Below, one piece after another: positions 35,935 to 44,052 of a DNA stretch of 64,000 nt (its first letter is position 1; each line of letters starts with the position of its first letter). Under the pieces are notes generated by a model. The model ran no database searches. It was not told the DNA's origin and saw only the letters and a list, made by a program, of their open reading frames with translations. The translations under genes were made by a program, and so were the position numbers. The stretch comes from Pseudomonadota bacterium. Its GTDB lineage: Bacteria; Pseudomonadota; Gammaproteobacteria; Steroidobacterales; Woeseiaceae. The DNA is taken from contig JAQCGO010000001.1 in assembly GCA_027618995.1 (NCBI GenBank), positions 124,001-188,000 of the forward strand, given 5' to 3'.

Positions 35935-37367
35935 GTGGATACTTGGGTAATCAAACTAACGGCCGGCCGTCAAAACCAGCCAAAAGCAAATCCGGTAACA
36001 GCCCGAATCGCCGACGCCGTCGGCGCCCGCAGCAGGAGCAATTTCCTGATGACGACGAAGGCTCGTTAGAGGTAATCCCACCCGAACAGCTCGAGATGAG
36101 CAAGAACATCATGAACCTGACCGAGCTCAAGAGTCGCCCGGCCGCAGGTCTGGTGGAGCTTGGTCATACGCTAGGGCTTGAAGACCTGGCGCGGCATCGC
36201 AAACAGGAAATCATCTTCTCGATCCTGAAGGCGCATGCTCAGAACGGCGAAGATATCTACGGCGATGGCGTGCTCGAGATCCTGCAGGACGGCTTTGGCT
36301 TCCTGCGCTCCTCGGATGGTTCATACCTCGCGGGCCCCGACGATATTTACGTCAGCCCAAGCCAGATCCGACGCTTTAGCCTGCGCACCGGTGACACTGT
36401 CGCCGGGCTGATTCGTCCGCCGAAAGAAGGCGAGCGCTATTTCGCGCTGCTCAAAGTCGGGCAGATTAATCACGACTCGCCGGAAAATGCGCGCAACAAG
36501 GTGCTGTTTGAGAACCTGACACCGCTATTCCCGACCGAGCGCCTGGTCCTGGAGCAAGGCAACGGCAGCACCGAAGATCTGACAGCGCGCATCATCGATC
36601 TGGTGGCGCCGATCGGTAAAGGTCAACGCGGCCTGATTGTGTCGCCGCCGAAGGCCGGTAAGACGATGCTGTTGCAGAACATCGCGTCGGCCATTTGCGC
36701 CAACACACCGGACGTCGACCTGATAGTGCTGCTGATCGACGAGCGTCCTGAAGAAGTCACCGAAATGGAACGTACGGTTCGCGGTGAAGTTGTTTCGTCG
36801 ACCTTTGATGAACCGGCGAGCCGGCATGTTCAGGTTGCTGAAATGGTTATCGAGAAGGCAAAGCGACTCGTCGAACACAAACGCGACGTCGTCATATTGC
36901 TCGATTCGATCACGCGCCTGGCGCGCGCCTACAACACCGTCGTGCCATCGTCCGGCAAGGTTCTGACCGGTGGTGTCGATGCCAATGCGCTGCACCGTCC
37001 AAAGAGGTTCTTTGGTGCTGCGCGCAACATTGAAGAAGGCGGCAGTCTTACGATCCTCGCGACCGCACTGGTCGATACCGGTTCGAAGATGGACGAGGTC
37101 ATCTACGAAGAGTTCAAGGGTACGGGCAATATGGAAATCCACCTGGATCGCCGTATTTCTGAAAAGCGCGTATTCCCTGCGATCAATATTAACCGATCCG
37201 GCACACGCAAAGAAGAGTTGCTGACCAGGCCAGACGAGCTGCAGAAAATGTGGATATTGCGCAAAGTGCTGCACCCGATGGACGAGCTTGCGGCCATCGA
37301 ATTCCTGCTTGGCAAGATGCAGGATACGAAGACGAATGCGCAGTTCTTCGAGGCGATGAAGCGCTAG
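35931..37367 (+). CDS. rho: Transcription termination factor Rho, with N-terminal extension
   Basis: 478 residues; E. coli Rho has 419. The core from [18 protein letters not shown] onward is canonical: RNA-binding motif DGFGFLRS and [12 protein letters not shown], Walker [15 protein letters not shown], Walker B region [15 protein letters not shown]-loop/R-loop part [20 protein letters not shown] and C-terminal [12 protein letters not shown]. In front lie about 60 residues that are basic then acidic and probably disordered ([14 protein letters not shown], then DDDEGSLEV). The extension is favoured because its GTG overlaps the trxA stop, but an in-frame ATG at 36096 would give a normal-length Rho. 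A bicyclomycin-sensitive type P-loop is present. Confidence 0.95.
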   Translation: MSGYLGNQTNGRPSKPAKSKSGNSPNRRRRRRPQQEQFPDDDEGSLEVIPPEQLEMSKNIMNLTELKSRPAAGLVELGHTLGLEDLARHRKQEIIFSILKAHAQNGEDIYGDGVLEILQDGFGFLRSSDGSYLAGPDDIYVSPSQIRRFSLRTGDTVAGLIRPPKEGERYFALLKVGQINHDSPENARNKVLFENLTPLFPTERLVLEQGNGSTEDLTARIIDLVAPIGKGQRGLIVSPPKAGKTMLLQNIASAICANTPDVDLIVLLIDERPEEVTEMERTVRGEVVSSTFDEPASRHVQVAEMVIEKAKRLVEHKRDVVILLDSITRLARAYNTVVPSSGKVLTGGVDANALHRPKRFFGAARNIEEGGSLTILATALVDTGSKMDEVIYEEFKGTGNMEIHLDRRISEKRVFPAININRSGTRKEELLTRPDELQKMWILRKVLHPMDELAAIEFLLGKMQDTKTNAQFFEAMKR

Positions 37368-37586
37368 CAAATTCGTTTGTCCCCGGCAGCGCCCGCGATC
37401 GCAAACACGGTTGTCGGGCCGGTCTTCTGCTGGCCGGTTGCGCAATTTGAGCGACCGGTTTTCCTCCTTTAACGCGTCTTAGATCCAGAACGGTCATCGC
37501 TGCTCCGGACGCTGGGTGTTCCCGCCCTGCTGGTCCCTGCTTGCAGCGCCGACCGAAAGAGCTGGCAGACATCAGGAGGAAACGAA

Positions 37587-37907
37587 ATGAACAACATCTA
37601 TCGTGGATTACGCGGAGTGCTTGGCGGCCTGGCCTCCACAGCGCTCACCATCGGTTCCTTGCCCGCATGGGCAGACGATGACGACGAGGAGATTCCGTTC
37701 GACGAAGCATTCATCTTCTTCGAACTGAACGACACTGACGGTGATCTCGGCATACACGCAAAGATTGATGGCGACGCCTGGAAGCAGCTGACGATTTTGC
37801 GCGATTGGGACGACCGAAGGCTGCTCGACATCCGGGTTAGCAGCGCGCTGAGACAACAACAAGTCACCGCCAAGCAATTTTTGCGTTGCCCGGAGCGTGA
37901 CCTATAG
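37587..37907 (+). CDS. Small exported acidic protein, possibly truncated
   Basis: 106 residues. A signal peptide (LASTALTIGSLPAWA) is followed by a very acidic start (DDDDEEIPFDEAFIFFELND) and TDGDLGIHAKIDGDAWKQL. I recall longer exported proteins (250 or more residues) that contain a similar FFELNDTDGDLGxHA segment, so this copy may be a truncated remnant; its last residues (FLRCPERDL) do not look like the family. AGGAGG at 37574-37579 precedes the ATG by 7 nt. It lies between rho and a class III aminotransferase gene. The function is unknown. Confidence 0.65.
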   Translation: MNNIYRGLRGVLGGLASTALTIGSLPAWADDDDEEIPFDEAFIFFELNDTDGDLGIHAKIDGDAWKQLTILRDWDDRRLLDIRVSSALRQQQVTAKQFLRCPERDL

Positions 37908-37931
37908 CCTGCGGCCAGATACCATACGCGT

Positions 37932-39368
37932 ATGAGTAAACGCATACATAGTAGTCAGGATATCTGGGAGAAGGACCGGCGCCACCACGTGCATCCGTTT
38001 CATAACTTTGTCAGTTATGACCAAAACGGCTCGTTGATAATGAACAAGGGCGAAGGGGCCTACCTGCATGATATTGACGGCAAGGAATATTTCGATGCCG
38101 TCGGTGGTATGTGGTGCACCAACATCGGCCTTGGACGCCAGGAAATGGCCGACGCCATTGCCGAGCAAGTCGTCAAACTGGCCTATGCCAATCCTTTTAC
38201 CGACATGTCGAATGAGCCAGCGGCCCTGCTGGCGGCGAAACTGGCGGAGCTCGCACCAGGCGACCTGAACCACGTACTGTTTACCAGTGGTGGTTCGACA
38301 GCCAATGACACTGTATTTCGCATGATCCAGATGTATCAGGCGGCTCGCGGCAAGAAGAGCAAGAAACACGTGCTGGTCCGCCTTGATGCCTATCACGGCA
38401 CCACCTATCTGACCACGTCCCTGTCAGGCAAAGCGGGTGAAAAGTCGCCCGAGTTCAGCTTCGTTGAAGACATCATTCATCACCTGTCGAGCCCGAATTT
38501 CTACCTGGCGCCGAACGACATGGATGAAGCGGCATTTTGTGACTTCCTCGTCGATGAGATGGAGCAGAAGATTCTGGAACTCGGCGCCGATAACATCGCG
38601 GCGTTTTTCGCTGAACCAATTCTGGGTTCGGGTGGCGTCATCGTGCCGCCGGAGGGCTATAACCGGCGTACCTGGGAGCTATGCCAGAAGTACGACATCC
38701 TCTATGTTGCGGATGAAGTCGTTACGGGATTCGGCCGTGTCGGTCACTGGTTCGTCTCCAAGGATATGTTCGACGTACAGCCCGATGTCATTACCTGCGC
38801 CAAGGGGCTGACATCGGCTTACCTGCCATTGGGCGCGATTATTTTCTCTGATCGCATGTACGAAGTGCTGAGCAATGACTCGGACCGTTGGTTTACCGGC
38901 GGCTTTACCTATTCCGGCCATCCCGTCTGCTGCATGGCGGCACTGAAAAACATCGAGATCATGGAGCGGGAAAAACTGTTCGAGAACGTCAAGACCGTCG
39001 GGCCGTACTTCGAGGCGCAACTGCAAACCCTGCGGGATCTGCCAATTGTTGGTGACGTTCGCGGCCGGCTGTTCATGATGTGCGTCGTAAACGTAATGGA
39101 TAAGAAAACCAGGGAGTTCTTCCCTTACGAAGTCAACATAGGCAAACGCATTTCGAATAATTGCGAAGCTCTGGGTGTGATCGTCCGGCCGTACGTCGAC
39201 CTGAATATCATGTCGCCGCCATTGACGATGACCAAGGATGACGTTGATTACGTGGTGCCACGCCTGCGCAAGGCAATCGAATTAACTGTCGACGAGTTAC
39301 GTGACGAGGGCTATCTGTCCGCCGGACCGTCGAGATTCCATGCGTCGACCCAGGTAGTGTCCAGATAA
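37932..39368 (+). CDS. Class III PLP aminotransferase
   Basis: 478 residues. Fold-type I features: LFTSGGSTANDTVFRMIQ, RLDAYHGTTYLTTSLSG, AAFFAEPILGSGGVIVPP, the PLP aspartate in LYVADEVVTGFGRVG, and the PLP lysine in ITCAKGLTSAYLPLGA. The opening WEKDRRHHVHPFHNF is of the omega-amino acid:pyruvate transaminase type (polyamine or taurine-like amines are typical substrates). The substrate cannot be read here, and no pathway genes lie nearby. The 3' end overlaps the convergent TraB-like gene by 58 bp. Confidence 0.9.
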   Translation: MSKRIHSSQDIWEKDRRHHVHPFHNFVSYDQNGSLIMNKGEGAYLHDIDGKEYFDAVGGMWCTNIGLGRQEMADAIAEQVVKLAYANPFTDMSNEPAALLAAKLAELAPGDLNHVLFTSGGSTANDTVFRMIQMYQAARGKKSKKHVLVRLDAYHGTTYLTTSLSGKAGEKSPEFSFVEDIIHHLSSPNFYLAPNDMDEAAFCDFLVDEMEQKILELGADNIAAFFAEPILGSGGVIVPPEGYNRRTWELCQKYDILYVADEVVTGFGRVGHWFVSKDMFDVQPDVITCAKGLTSAYLPLGAIIFSDRMYEVLSNDSDRWFTGGFTYSGHPVCCMAALKNIEIMEREKLFENVKTVGPYFEAQLQTLRDLPIVGDVRGRLFMMCVVNVMDKKTREFFPYEVNIGKRISNNCEALGVIVRPYVDLNIMSPPLTMTKDDVDYVVPRLRKAIELTVDELRDEGYLSAGPSRFHASTQVVSR

Positions 39369-40177
39369 GTAAAGCCAAGCTGTTCCATCAGGCGCTGCTC
39401 CATGTCCGGCATATGTGCGACGCCGTAAAATATCGCAATTCGTTTGTCGCCGGCCTTGAGTTGTTCACGCAGCACATCGATAGCGCGCTGATTGCGTGCG
39501 CCGATCACCGCGGAGTCGGCGTCCTCGCCAAGAATCTCTTTGTAGGCGTCGAGATCAACCAACTCGTATGCGAGCATCACCTTGAAGGAATTGTCCGAGC
39601 CGCCGGATAGCATCGCCGATAGTTTCTGCATGTCGCTCAAGCCGAGCGGGTCCCTGGCGTACTGATTCATCGAAGCGTAAAAAAGCCGCCAGAAATACAC
39701 ATAAAGTGATTCGCCGCGATCGCGCATGCTCTGCGAGAGTTCCTCGGGGGACAGGTCCGCATGCACAAGATTGCGCGCAGCGTAATCGACCTCGTCCAGT
39801 TGAAAGCTGAGTCCGAGCATTTTTTTCATGGCGAGCTGGGTACCCGATATAACGCCCTTTGGGTGAGAGCCGTCGCGCTCGACAATCGTGTCTTTCGGTG
39901 CGATCAACTCATACAGCAACGCGTCGTACATCTTGAAACGCTCGTTAAGGTCCGCGTAATACGCCTTATCACCAATATGAATGGCGCCTATGAGGTCGAC
40001 TCGGATCTGGCGATAGCCTGTTTTCAGTCCATAGCTGTTAATTGCGATCTGCAGCGCGAGTGGCCGGTCGCTATCGTCTTCGACGACGCGTACAAATGAC
40101 GTGCCGTCGTCCGCACTCGCGATTGTTGCCAGCGACAACAGGTACAGGGTAATGGCAGCGAAGCGGGCCAAGGTCAT
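39311..40177 (-). CDS. TraB/GumN (TIKI-like) family exported protein
   Basis: 288 residues with a signal peptide (FAAITLYLLSLATIASA). The conserved strand-loop DLIGAIHIGDKAYYADLN matches the GxxH region of the TraB/GumN/TIKI superfamily, some of which are metalloproteases. The C-terminal IAIFYGVAHMPDMEQRL carries the second GxxH motif. Both histidine motifs are intact, so peptidase activity in the periplasm is possible. It runs opposite to the class III aminotransferase gene and shares 58 bp with its end. Confidence 0.8.
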   Translation of the reverse strand: MTLARFAAITLYLLSLATIASADDGTSFVRVVEDDSDRPLALQIAINSYGLKTGYRQIRVDLIGAIHIGDKAYYADLNERFKMYDALLYELIAPKDTIVERDGSHPKGVISGTQLAMKKMLGLSFQLDEVDYAARNLVHADLSPEELSQSMRDRGESLYVYFWRLFYASMNQYARDPLGLSDMQKLSAMLSGGSDNSFKVMLAYELVDLDAYKEILGEDADSAVIGARNQRAIDVLREQLKAGDKRIAIFYGVAHMPDMEQRLMEQLGFTYLDTTWVDAWNLDGPADR

Positions 40178-40371
40178 ATCGGCGGATGAGTGACGATCAA
40201 TCGGTCGGGCTCAGTTTCCAGTGCTTCAACGGATCTTTCTGCGTAGGGATAGGTACCGTCACAGAACATGCTGCCGTTTTCGCGGGTCATTGCGCCATTA
40301 TTCTTCTTTCAGTCAGGGTCTGCAATGAATCAGGTATAGTCACGCGACACCTTTTTCAAAGAGGCTCAATC

Positions 40372-40758
40372 ATGGAAGCAGTCACGATAGTAACAGTGTT
40401 GGCGATAATGCAGTTTTACTGGTTTGGCATTGAAGTTGGCAAAATGCGCGACAAACACCAGTGCAAGGCGCCCGCCACGACGGGTGCCCCGGAATTCGAA
40501 CGCATGTTTCGTGTGCAGCAAAACACCATGGAACAGCTGGTCATGTTTCTGCCCGCGCTTTGGTTGTATGCGACCTTTGTCAACGGATTATGGGCTGCAG
40601 GCATGGGCGTCGTTTACCTGGTCGGCAGGATTATCTATCGCGCTGCTTACGTCAGGGATCCGGCCGGACGTTCCATGGGCTTCATGATCAGCGTGTTACC
40701 GACCTCCGTCATGCTGATCTGGGTCCTGATTGCTGCCGCGATGAAGCTGGCCGGGTAG
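40372..40758 (+). CDS. MAPEG family membrane protein
   Basis: 128 residues with four predicted membrane helices (starting at about 1, 55, 75 and 105). MAPEG residues are visible as FERMFRVQQNTMEQLVMFLP between helices 1 and 2, and GRIIYRAAYVRDPAGRSMGF. The family includes glutathione-dependent membrane enzymes; the bacterial members are poorly characterised. The ATG at 40372 has AGAGG (40360-40364) 7 nt upstream. It converges on the YkgJ-like gene with only 4 bp between the stops. Confidence 0.88.
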   Translation: MEAVTIVTVLAIMQFYWFGIEVGKMRDKHQCKAPATTGAPEFERMFRVQQNTMEQLVMFLPALWLYATFVNGLWAAGMGVVYLVGRIIYRAAYVRDPAGRSMGFMISVLPTSVMLIWVLIAAAMKLAG

Positions 40759-40762
40759 AAAA

Positions 40763-41149
40763 CTAGTCCTGTATGGGTGGCCGGCTGTCGGCCATCAACA
40801 GGTCCAGCGTTTTCTGCGCCTGTTTGGGCCGTTCAAGGTCTTTTGGCTCTAACATTTCGCAGCCATCGCGAATCATTTCTTCGATCGTCACCGGGTACTG
40901 CTTGCACTCCTCGGGGCGATCGAAGTAAATCTCGCAGGTGTATTTGTTCTGGTTGGGGAGTTTGCGCAGCCACGGGCAACTCAGCAGCTGGTTGCCGGTG
41001 ACGGGGCTGATCCAGATTTCGCCGCCGCGAACATATGCGGCGATATCGGGTCGATAATCTTCCCACCACGCGATTTCTTCGTCAGATACGGATAGGCCGT
41101 CGCCGCCGTACAGCGTGCAACATTTACCGCACTGATTGCAGTCTTTCAT
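40763..41149 (-). CDS. YkgJ-like cysteine cluster protein
   Basis: 128 residues. The N-terminal cluster CNQCGKCCTLYGGDG plus later cysteines in LLSCPWL and YTCEIYFDRPEECKQYP form the CxxCxxCC...C...C pattern of the YkgJ/UPF0153 zinc- or iron-cluster family. The ATG at 41149 matches the family start (MKDCNQCGKCC). The function is unknown. A short truncated reading frame sits directly upstream on the same strand (41204-41356). Confidence 0.85.
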   Translation of the reverse strand: MKDCNQCGKCCTLYGGDGLSVSDEEIAWWEDYRPDIAAYVRGGEIWISPVTGNQLLSCPWLRKLPNQNKYTCEIYFDRPEECKQYPVTIEEMIRDGCEMLEPKDLERPKQAQKTLDLLMADSRPPIQD

Positions 41150-41203
41150 GGCTACAAACCCTGCGCCACGCAATCGACGTCAGCGTATTGGGTAAATGCG
41201 CGG

Positions 41204-41356
41204 CTACTGTGCATCATCGGCATTGCCGGAACTTATCGCTGCAAATGCCTTTTCGATGACCGCGAGGATCGCGTCGCGTTGCTCGACGTCGGCGTGCGCA
41301 GTACAGGCCATTAGCGCGGTCAGCAGTGCGAATGCTCGCAAATTCACGCCCATCAT
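41204..41356 (-). pseudogene. Truncated secreted protein, DUF4440/SnoaL-like N-terminus
   Basis: 50 residues: a signal peptide (VNLRAFALLTALMACTAHA) and the first helix of an NTF2-like fold (VEQRDAILAVIEKAFAAISSGNADDAQ), then a TAG. A strong AAGGAG lies 5 nt before the ATG at 41356. NTF2/DUF4440 proteins are normally 130 or more residues, so only the beginning remains, and the rest does not continue in another frame. It lies between the ykgJ-like gene and the integrase patch, so loss of its 3' part may be linked to a past insertion or deletion there. Confidence 0.55.
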
Positions 41357-41527
41357 GGTGACTCCTTTTTTTGCCCGGGTTAGCAGCTGTCGTTCAGCAT
41401 GCTAACACCGAATTCCCGTCTAGGATTCGCGGCGCGTTCCCATCAACGTATCGACCCAGAACTCGACCACCGCGAAGTTGGCGCGGGCATTGCGACAGAC
41501 ATTTCGCTGACGAACGGAGCAATCAAG

Positions 41528-42046
41528 ATGAAGCAAGCACCAGTACTCAAAGACGAGCAAGTAAAGCGGCTTCTCAAGACAACTCGCATCACTCGTCACT
41601 CAGCACGAAATCGACTTGTAATCATACTTTCATACTATGTTGGACTCAGAGCGTGTGAGATAGCGTCTCTCAAGGTCGGTGATGTCGTAGATGGTGAGGG
41701 AAACATTAAGGATACGGTACTTTTGACTAAGTACATGACGAAGGGAAACAGCGCTACAGAGCACTTTGTGACGCTTAAATCGCCTCTAATCTACTCTCAG
41801 CGCACTGGTGGTCACTTCTCTTCACAGACACTTCAGATACTGTTCAAGACACTCTATTCAAATGTAGGTATTAACGCTTCTAGCCACTCAGGAAGAAGAA
41901 AATTCATTACCGATCTATCAGAGAAAGGGGTATCAGTACGAGTGATACAAGAGCTGGCGAGGCATCGAGACTTGGCGACTACTCAGCGATATATTGATGT
42001 GTCAGTTGATAAGCTCAGAAACGCTGTGAATCTAGTCGGAATTTGA
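41528..42046 (+). CDS. Short tyrosine recombinase (site-specific integrase)
   Basis: 172 residues, essentially only the catalytic domain. The catalytic arginine lies in YYVGLRACEIASLKVGD, HxxR in ASSHSGRRKFITDLSEKG, the second His in LARHRDLATTQ, and the nucleophilic tyrosine in RYIDVSVDKL. The ATG at 41528 has GGAG (41516-41519) 8 nt upstream. Base composition drops sharply to AT-rich from here to about 42180, unlike the neighbours, and codon use changes, which points to recent transfer. No partner genes (excisionase, cargo) are seen. Solo short recombinases of this kind are found in small integrative elements, invertases or gene remnants. Confidence 0.88.
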   Translation: MKQAPVLKDEQVKRLLKTTRITRHSARNRLVIILSYYVGLRACEIASLKVGDVVDGEGNIKDTVLLTKYMTKGNSATEHFVTLKSPLIYSQRTGGHFSSQTLQILFKTLYSNVGINASSHSGRRKFITDLSEKGVSVRVIQELARHRDLATTQRYIDVSVDKLRNAVNLVGI

Positions 42047-42096
42047 GACCTCGTAGCACAACCTGTAACACATTGATCATTGTTGATTTTAACTTA

Positions 42097-42110
42097 TTGA
42101 TTATAATCAA
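42097..42110. repeat. 14-bp perfect palindrome downstream of the integrase
   Basis: TTGATTATAATCAA reads identically on both strands and lies in an AT-rich gap among several TTGAT copies. It could be a recombinase core site or a regulator site. There is no matching second copy in view to prove an attachment site. Confidence 0.4.
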
Positions 42111-42183
42111 TTTAATTACAACACATCTATTGTCAGACCGCTTTCGCACTCCAGAAGCCAGCCGACATCAGGGACATGCATTG

Positions 42184-42600
42184 TTAATCACCAGCGCCTT
42201 TCTGATTGCCGCGAATGACCAGAACAGCTACTAAAGCGAGCGAACCGACAAGGTCAGCAACTATCGCTTTGTTCAGCGCTTCGCCGAAGTGACCCGAAGC
42301 ATAGGCGAGGGCGATAAAGGAAATCATGCTGACCAGTCCGGCGATGCATGCCAGCGTCTGAATCGAGCTACGAAATACCGAAAAAATAAGAAACGTGCCC
42401 AAGAGACCGAACAGGATTGCCCGGTGCCGCATGAGAATGATGAGGTCACCGTTGTCGAGGGACACGCCGTAGAGCTTCTCCAGCTGATCAACTGAGATGA
42501 CGCCAACGACCGGGTAAAGATTTATTGCGGCCGCGAGAAGAAGAGCAGCGGTTACGAATTTCTTCGTTGTCGGTCGAGTGTTCGGATCCATAAGTCTCAT
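42184..42600 (-). CDS. Four-helix membrane protein of unknown function (DUF4345-like)
   Basis: 138 residues with four membrane helices (FVTAALLLAAAINLYPVVGV; ILFGLLGTFLIFSVF; TLACIAGLVSMISFIALAYA; VADLVGSLALVAVLVI). The loop LEKLYGVSLDNGDLIILMRH with RAILFG is of the DUF4345 kind. Start is ATG at 42600 or the in-frame ATG at 42588. Codon use is like the chromosomal genes to the right and unlike the integrase to the left, so it marks the right border of the AT-rich patch. The function is unknown. Confidence 0.72.
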   Translation of the reverse strand: MRLMDPNTRPTTKKFVTAALLLAAAINLYPVVGVISVDQLEKLYGVSLDNGDLIILMRHRAILFGLLGTFLIFSVFRSSIQTLACIAGLVSMISFIALAYASGHFGEALNKAIVADLVGSLALVAVLVIRGNQKGAGD

Positions 42601-42659
42601 AGTATGCGCGCCGCAACTCCTGTGGTTATTGCAGGACTTCGCTTCTTTTTAGCAGAAAG

Positions 42660-42851
42660 CTAATCGTTTTCGCTCCTGGCGCTTAGCGCGACGTTACCAT
42701 CGATATCCTCCACAGTCTCGATAACGATTGGCCGGCAACACACCTGGCAGTCCTCAACATAGGTCTGATCCGGCACCGACTCATCAACGAGCACGACGAT
42801 ACCCTCGCCGCAATACGGGCAGGCTATGTATTGTTCGAGCAGGTCGCTCAT
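42660..42851 (-). CDS. CPXCG-motif cysteine-rich small protein
   Basis: 63 residues. IACPYCGEGIVVLVDES and YVEDCQVCCRPIVIETV contain two CxxC pairs, typical of the CPXCG family, and probably bind zinc. The ATG is immediately next to the moeA stop (no gap), which suggests co-translation with moeA. The function of the family is not known. Confidence 0.88.
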   Translation of the reverse strand: MSDLLEQYIACPYCGEGIVVLVDESVPDQTYVEDCQVCCRPIVIETVEDIDGNVALSARSEND

Positions 42852-44048
42852 CTACCAGCGCCGCAGTCGGGCGCCGCTGCCGGCAGGGAAGTTTGATTGT
42901 TCAAGCGCAAGTTCGATGTAGCCAGCGGTGCCGGTCAGTGCGGCAAAATCGCCGGAGGTATTCGTGTGTACGGGCATCGCCAGGGTCTGGCCGCCCACGC
43001 CGGAAATCAGCTTCACGGGCAGGAAATACGTCAGTCTGGCGTTGAATGTCACGTCCTGCGCGAGGCTCGCGAATTCGGGCGGCGCATCACGCAATCCCGC
43101 GGCACGATGCAGCGCCGGCACCACGTATTGGCGGCAGCAGACCAGTGCCGAAACCGGGTTGCCGGGCAGCGCAAACACGGCCTGGCCATTCGGCCCCATG
43201 CCGAACCACATCGGTTTGCCCGGGCGCTGGCTGACCTTATGAAAAATCACGTCTACGCCGAGCTCCCCGAGTACTTCGGGTACGTAGTCGGCCTTGCCCA
43301 TAGACACGCCACCGGACAGGATCAATACGTTGGCAACATCAAGGTGTTCAGCGATGCGCTGCTGCAACAACGCCGGTTCGTCAACGATGTGATCGTGGGC
43401 GCAATTCGTGTAGCCGTGTTGTTCGAGCATGGCGACCATTGCCGGGCCGTTCGACATTCGGATCTGGTGTGCTTCGATGGGTTCACCGGCCGCGACGAGT
43501 TCGTTGCCGGTCGAGATGACGCGTATTGTCGGCAATTTGCTCACGACAACCTTGCTCAAACCGCAGGATGCGATTATGGCGACGTCCATCGGCGAGATTC
43601 GCATGCCGGGCCGCAGCAGTTCAGTGCCCTGCAGGTGATCGGAACCGCGCGCATGCACAAACTGGCGCAGCGCCGTTGTGTAATCCTTTTCAACGGTCGC
43701 GACATTGTCCTTCAGGCAAATACGTTCCACCGGCACGATGCAGTCAGCGCCGGTTGGGAGTGATGCGCCGGTCATGATCTCGATACACATGCCTGCGTCT
43801 AGCGTGAGTGCCGGGTCGCCCGCGGCCTGCATCGCCTGAATCGGAAACCGACATGTGCCGTTGTCGAAGTCGGCAAATGACAATGCGATGCCGTCCATCG
43901 TGACGCGATCGAACGGCGGCTGGTCGCGTTCTGCGACAACCGATTGTTGCAGTACCCGGCCGCTGGCTTTTTCCAATGCGACCGCTTCCGTCTTTGCCGC
44001 CGGCATCGCGGATAGAATCGCATTTCCGGCTTCGGCCGTCGTCAACAT
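42852..44048 (-). CDS. moeA: Molybdopterin molybdotransferase
   Basis: 398 residues. It inserts molybdate into adenylylated molybdopterin; the formate dehydrogenase at the left end of the window needs this cofactor. Diagnostic segments: DQPPFDRVTMDGIALSF, MTGASLPTGADCIVPVE, STGNELVAAGEPI, SGGVSMGKADYVPEVL and ALPGNPVSALVC. The ATG at 44048 has GAGGG about 6 nt upstream and matches the family length; a longer frame reaching 44153 overlaps purD and is rejected. It starts 4 bp after the purD stop. Confidence 0.94.
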   Translation of the reverse strand: MLTTAEAGNAILSAMPAAKTEAVALEKASGRVLQQSVVAERDQPPFDRVTMDGIALSFADFDNGTCRFPIQAMQAAGDPALTLDAGMCIEIMTGASLPTGADCIVPVERICLKDNVATVEKDYTTALRQFVHARGSDHLQGTELLRPGMRISPMDVAIIASCGLSKVVVSKLPTIRVISTGNELVAAGEPIEAHQIRMSNGPAMVAMLEQHGYTNCAHDHIVDEPALLQQRIAEHLDVANVLILSGGVSMGKADYVPEVLGELGVDVIFHKVSQRPGKPMWFGMGPNGQAVFALPGNPVSALVCCRQYVVPALHRAAGLRDAPPEFASLAQDVTFNARLTYFLPVKLISGVGGQTLAMPVHTNTSGDFAALTGTAGYIELALEQSNFPAGSGARLRRW

Positions 44049-44052
44049 CGCT

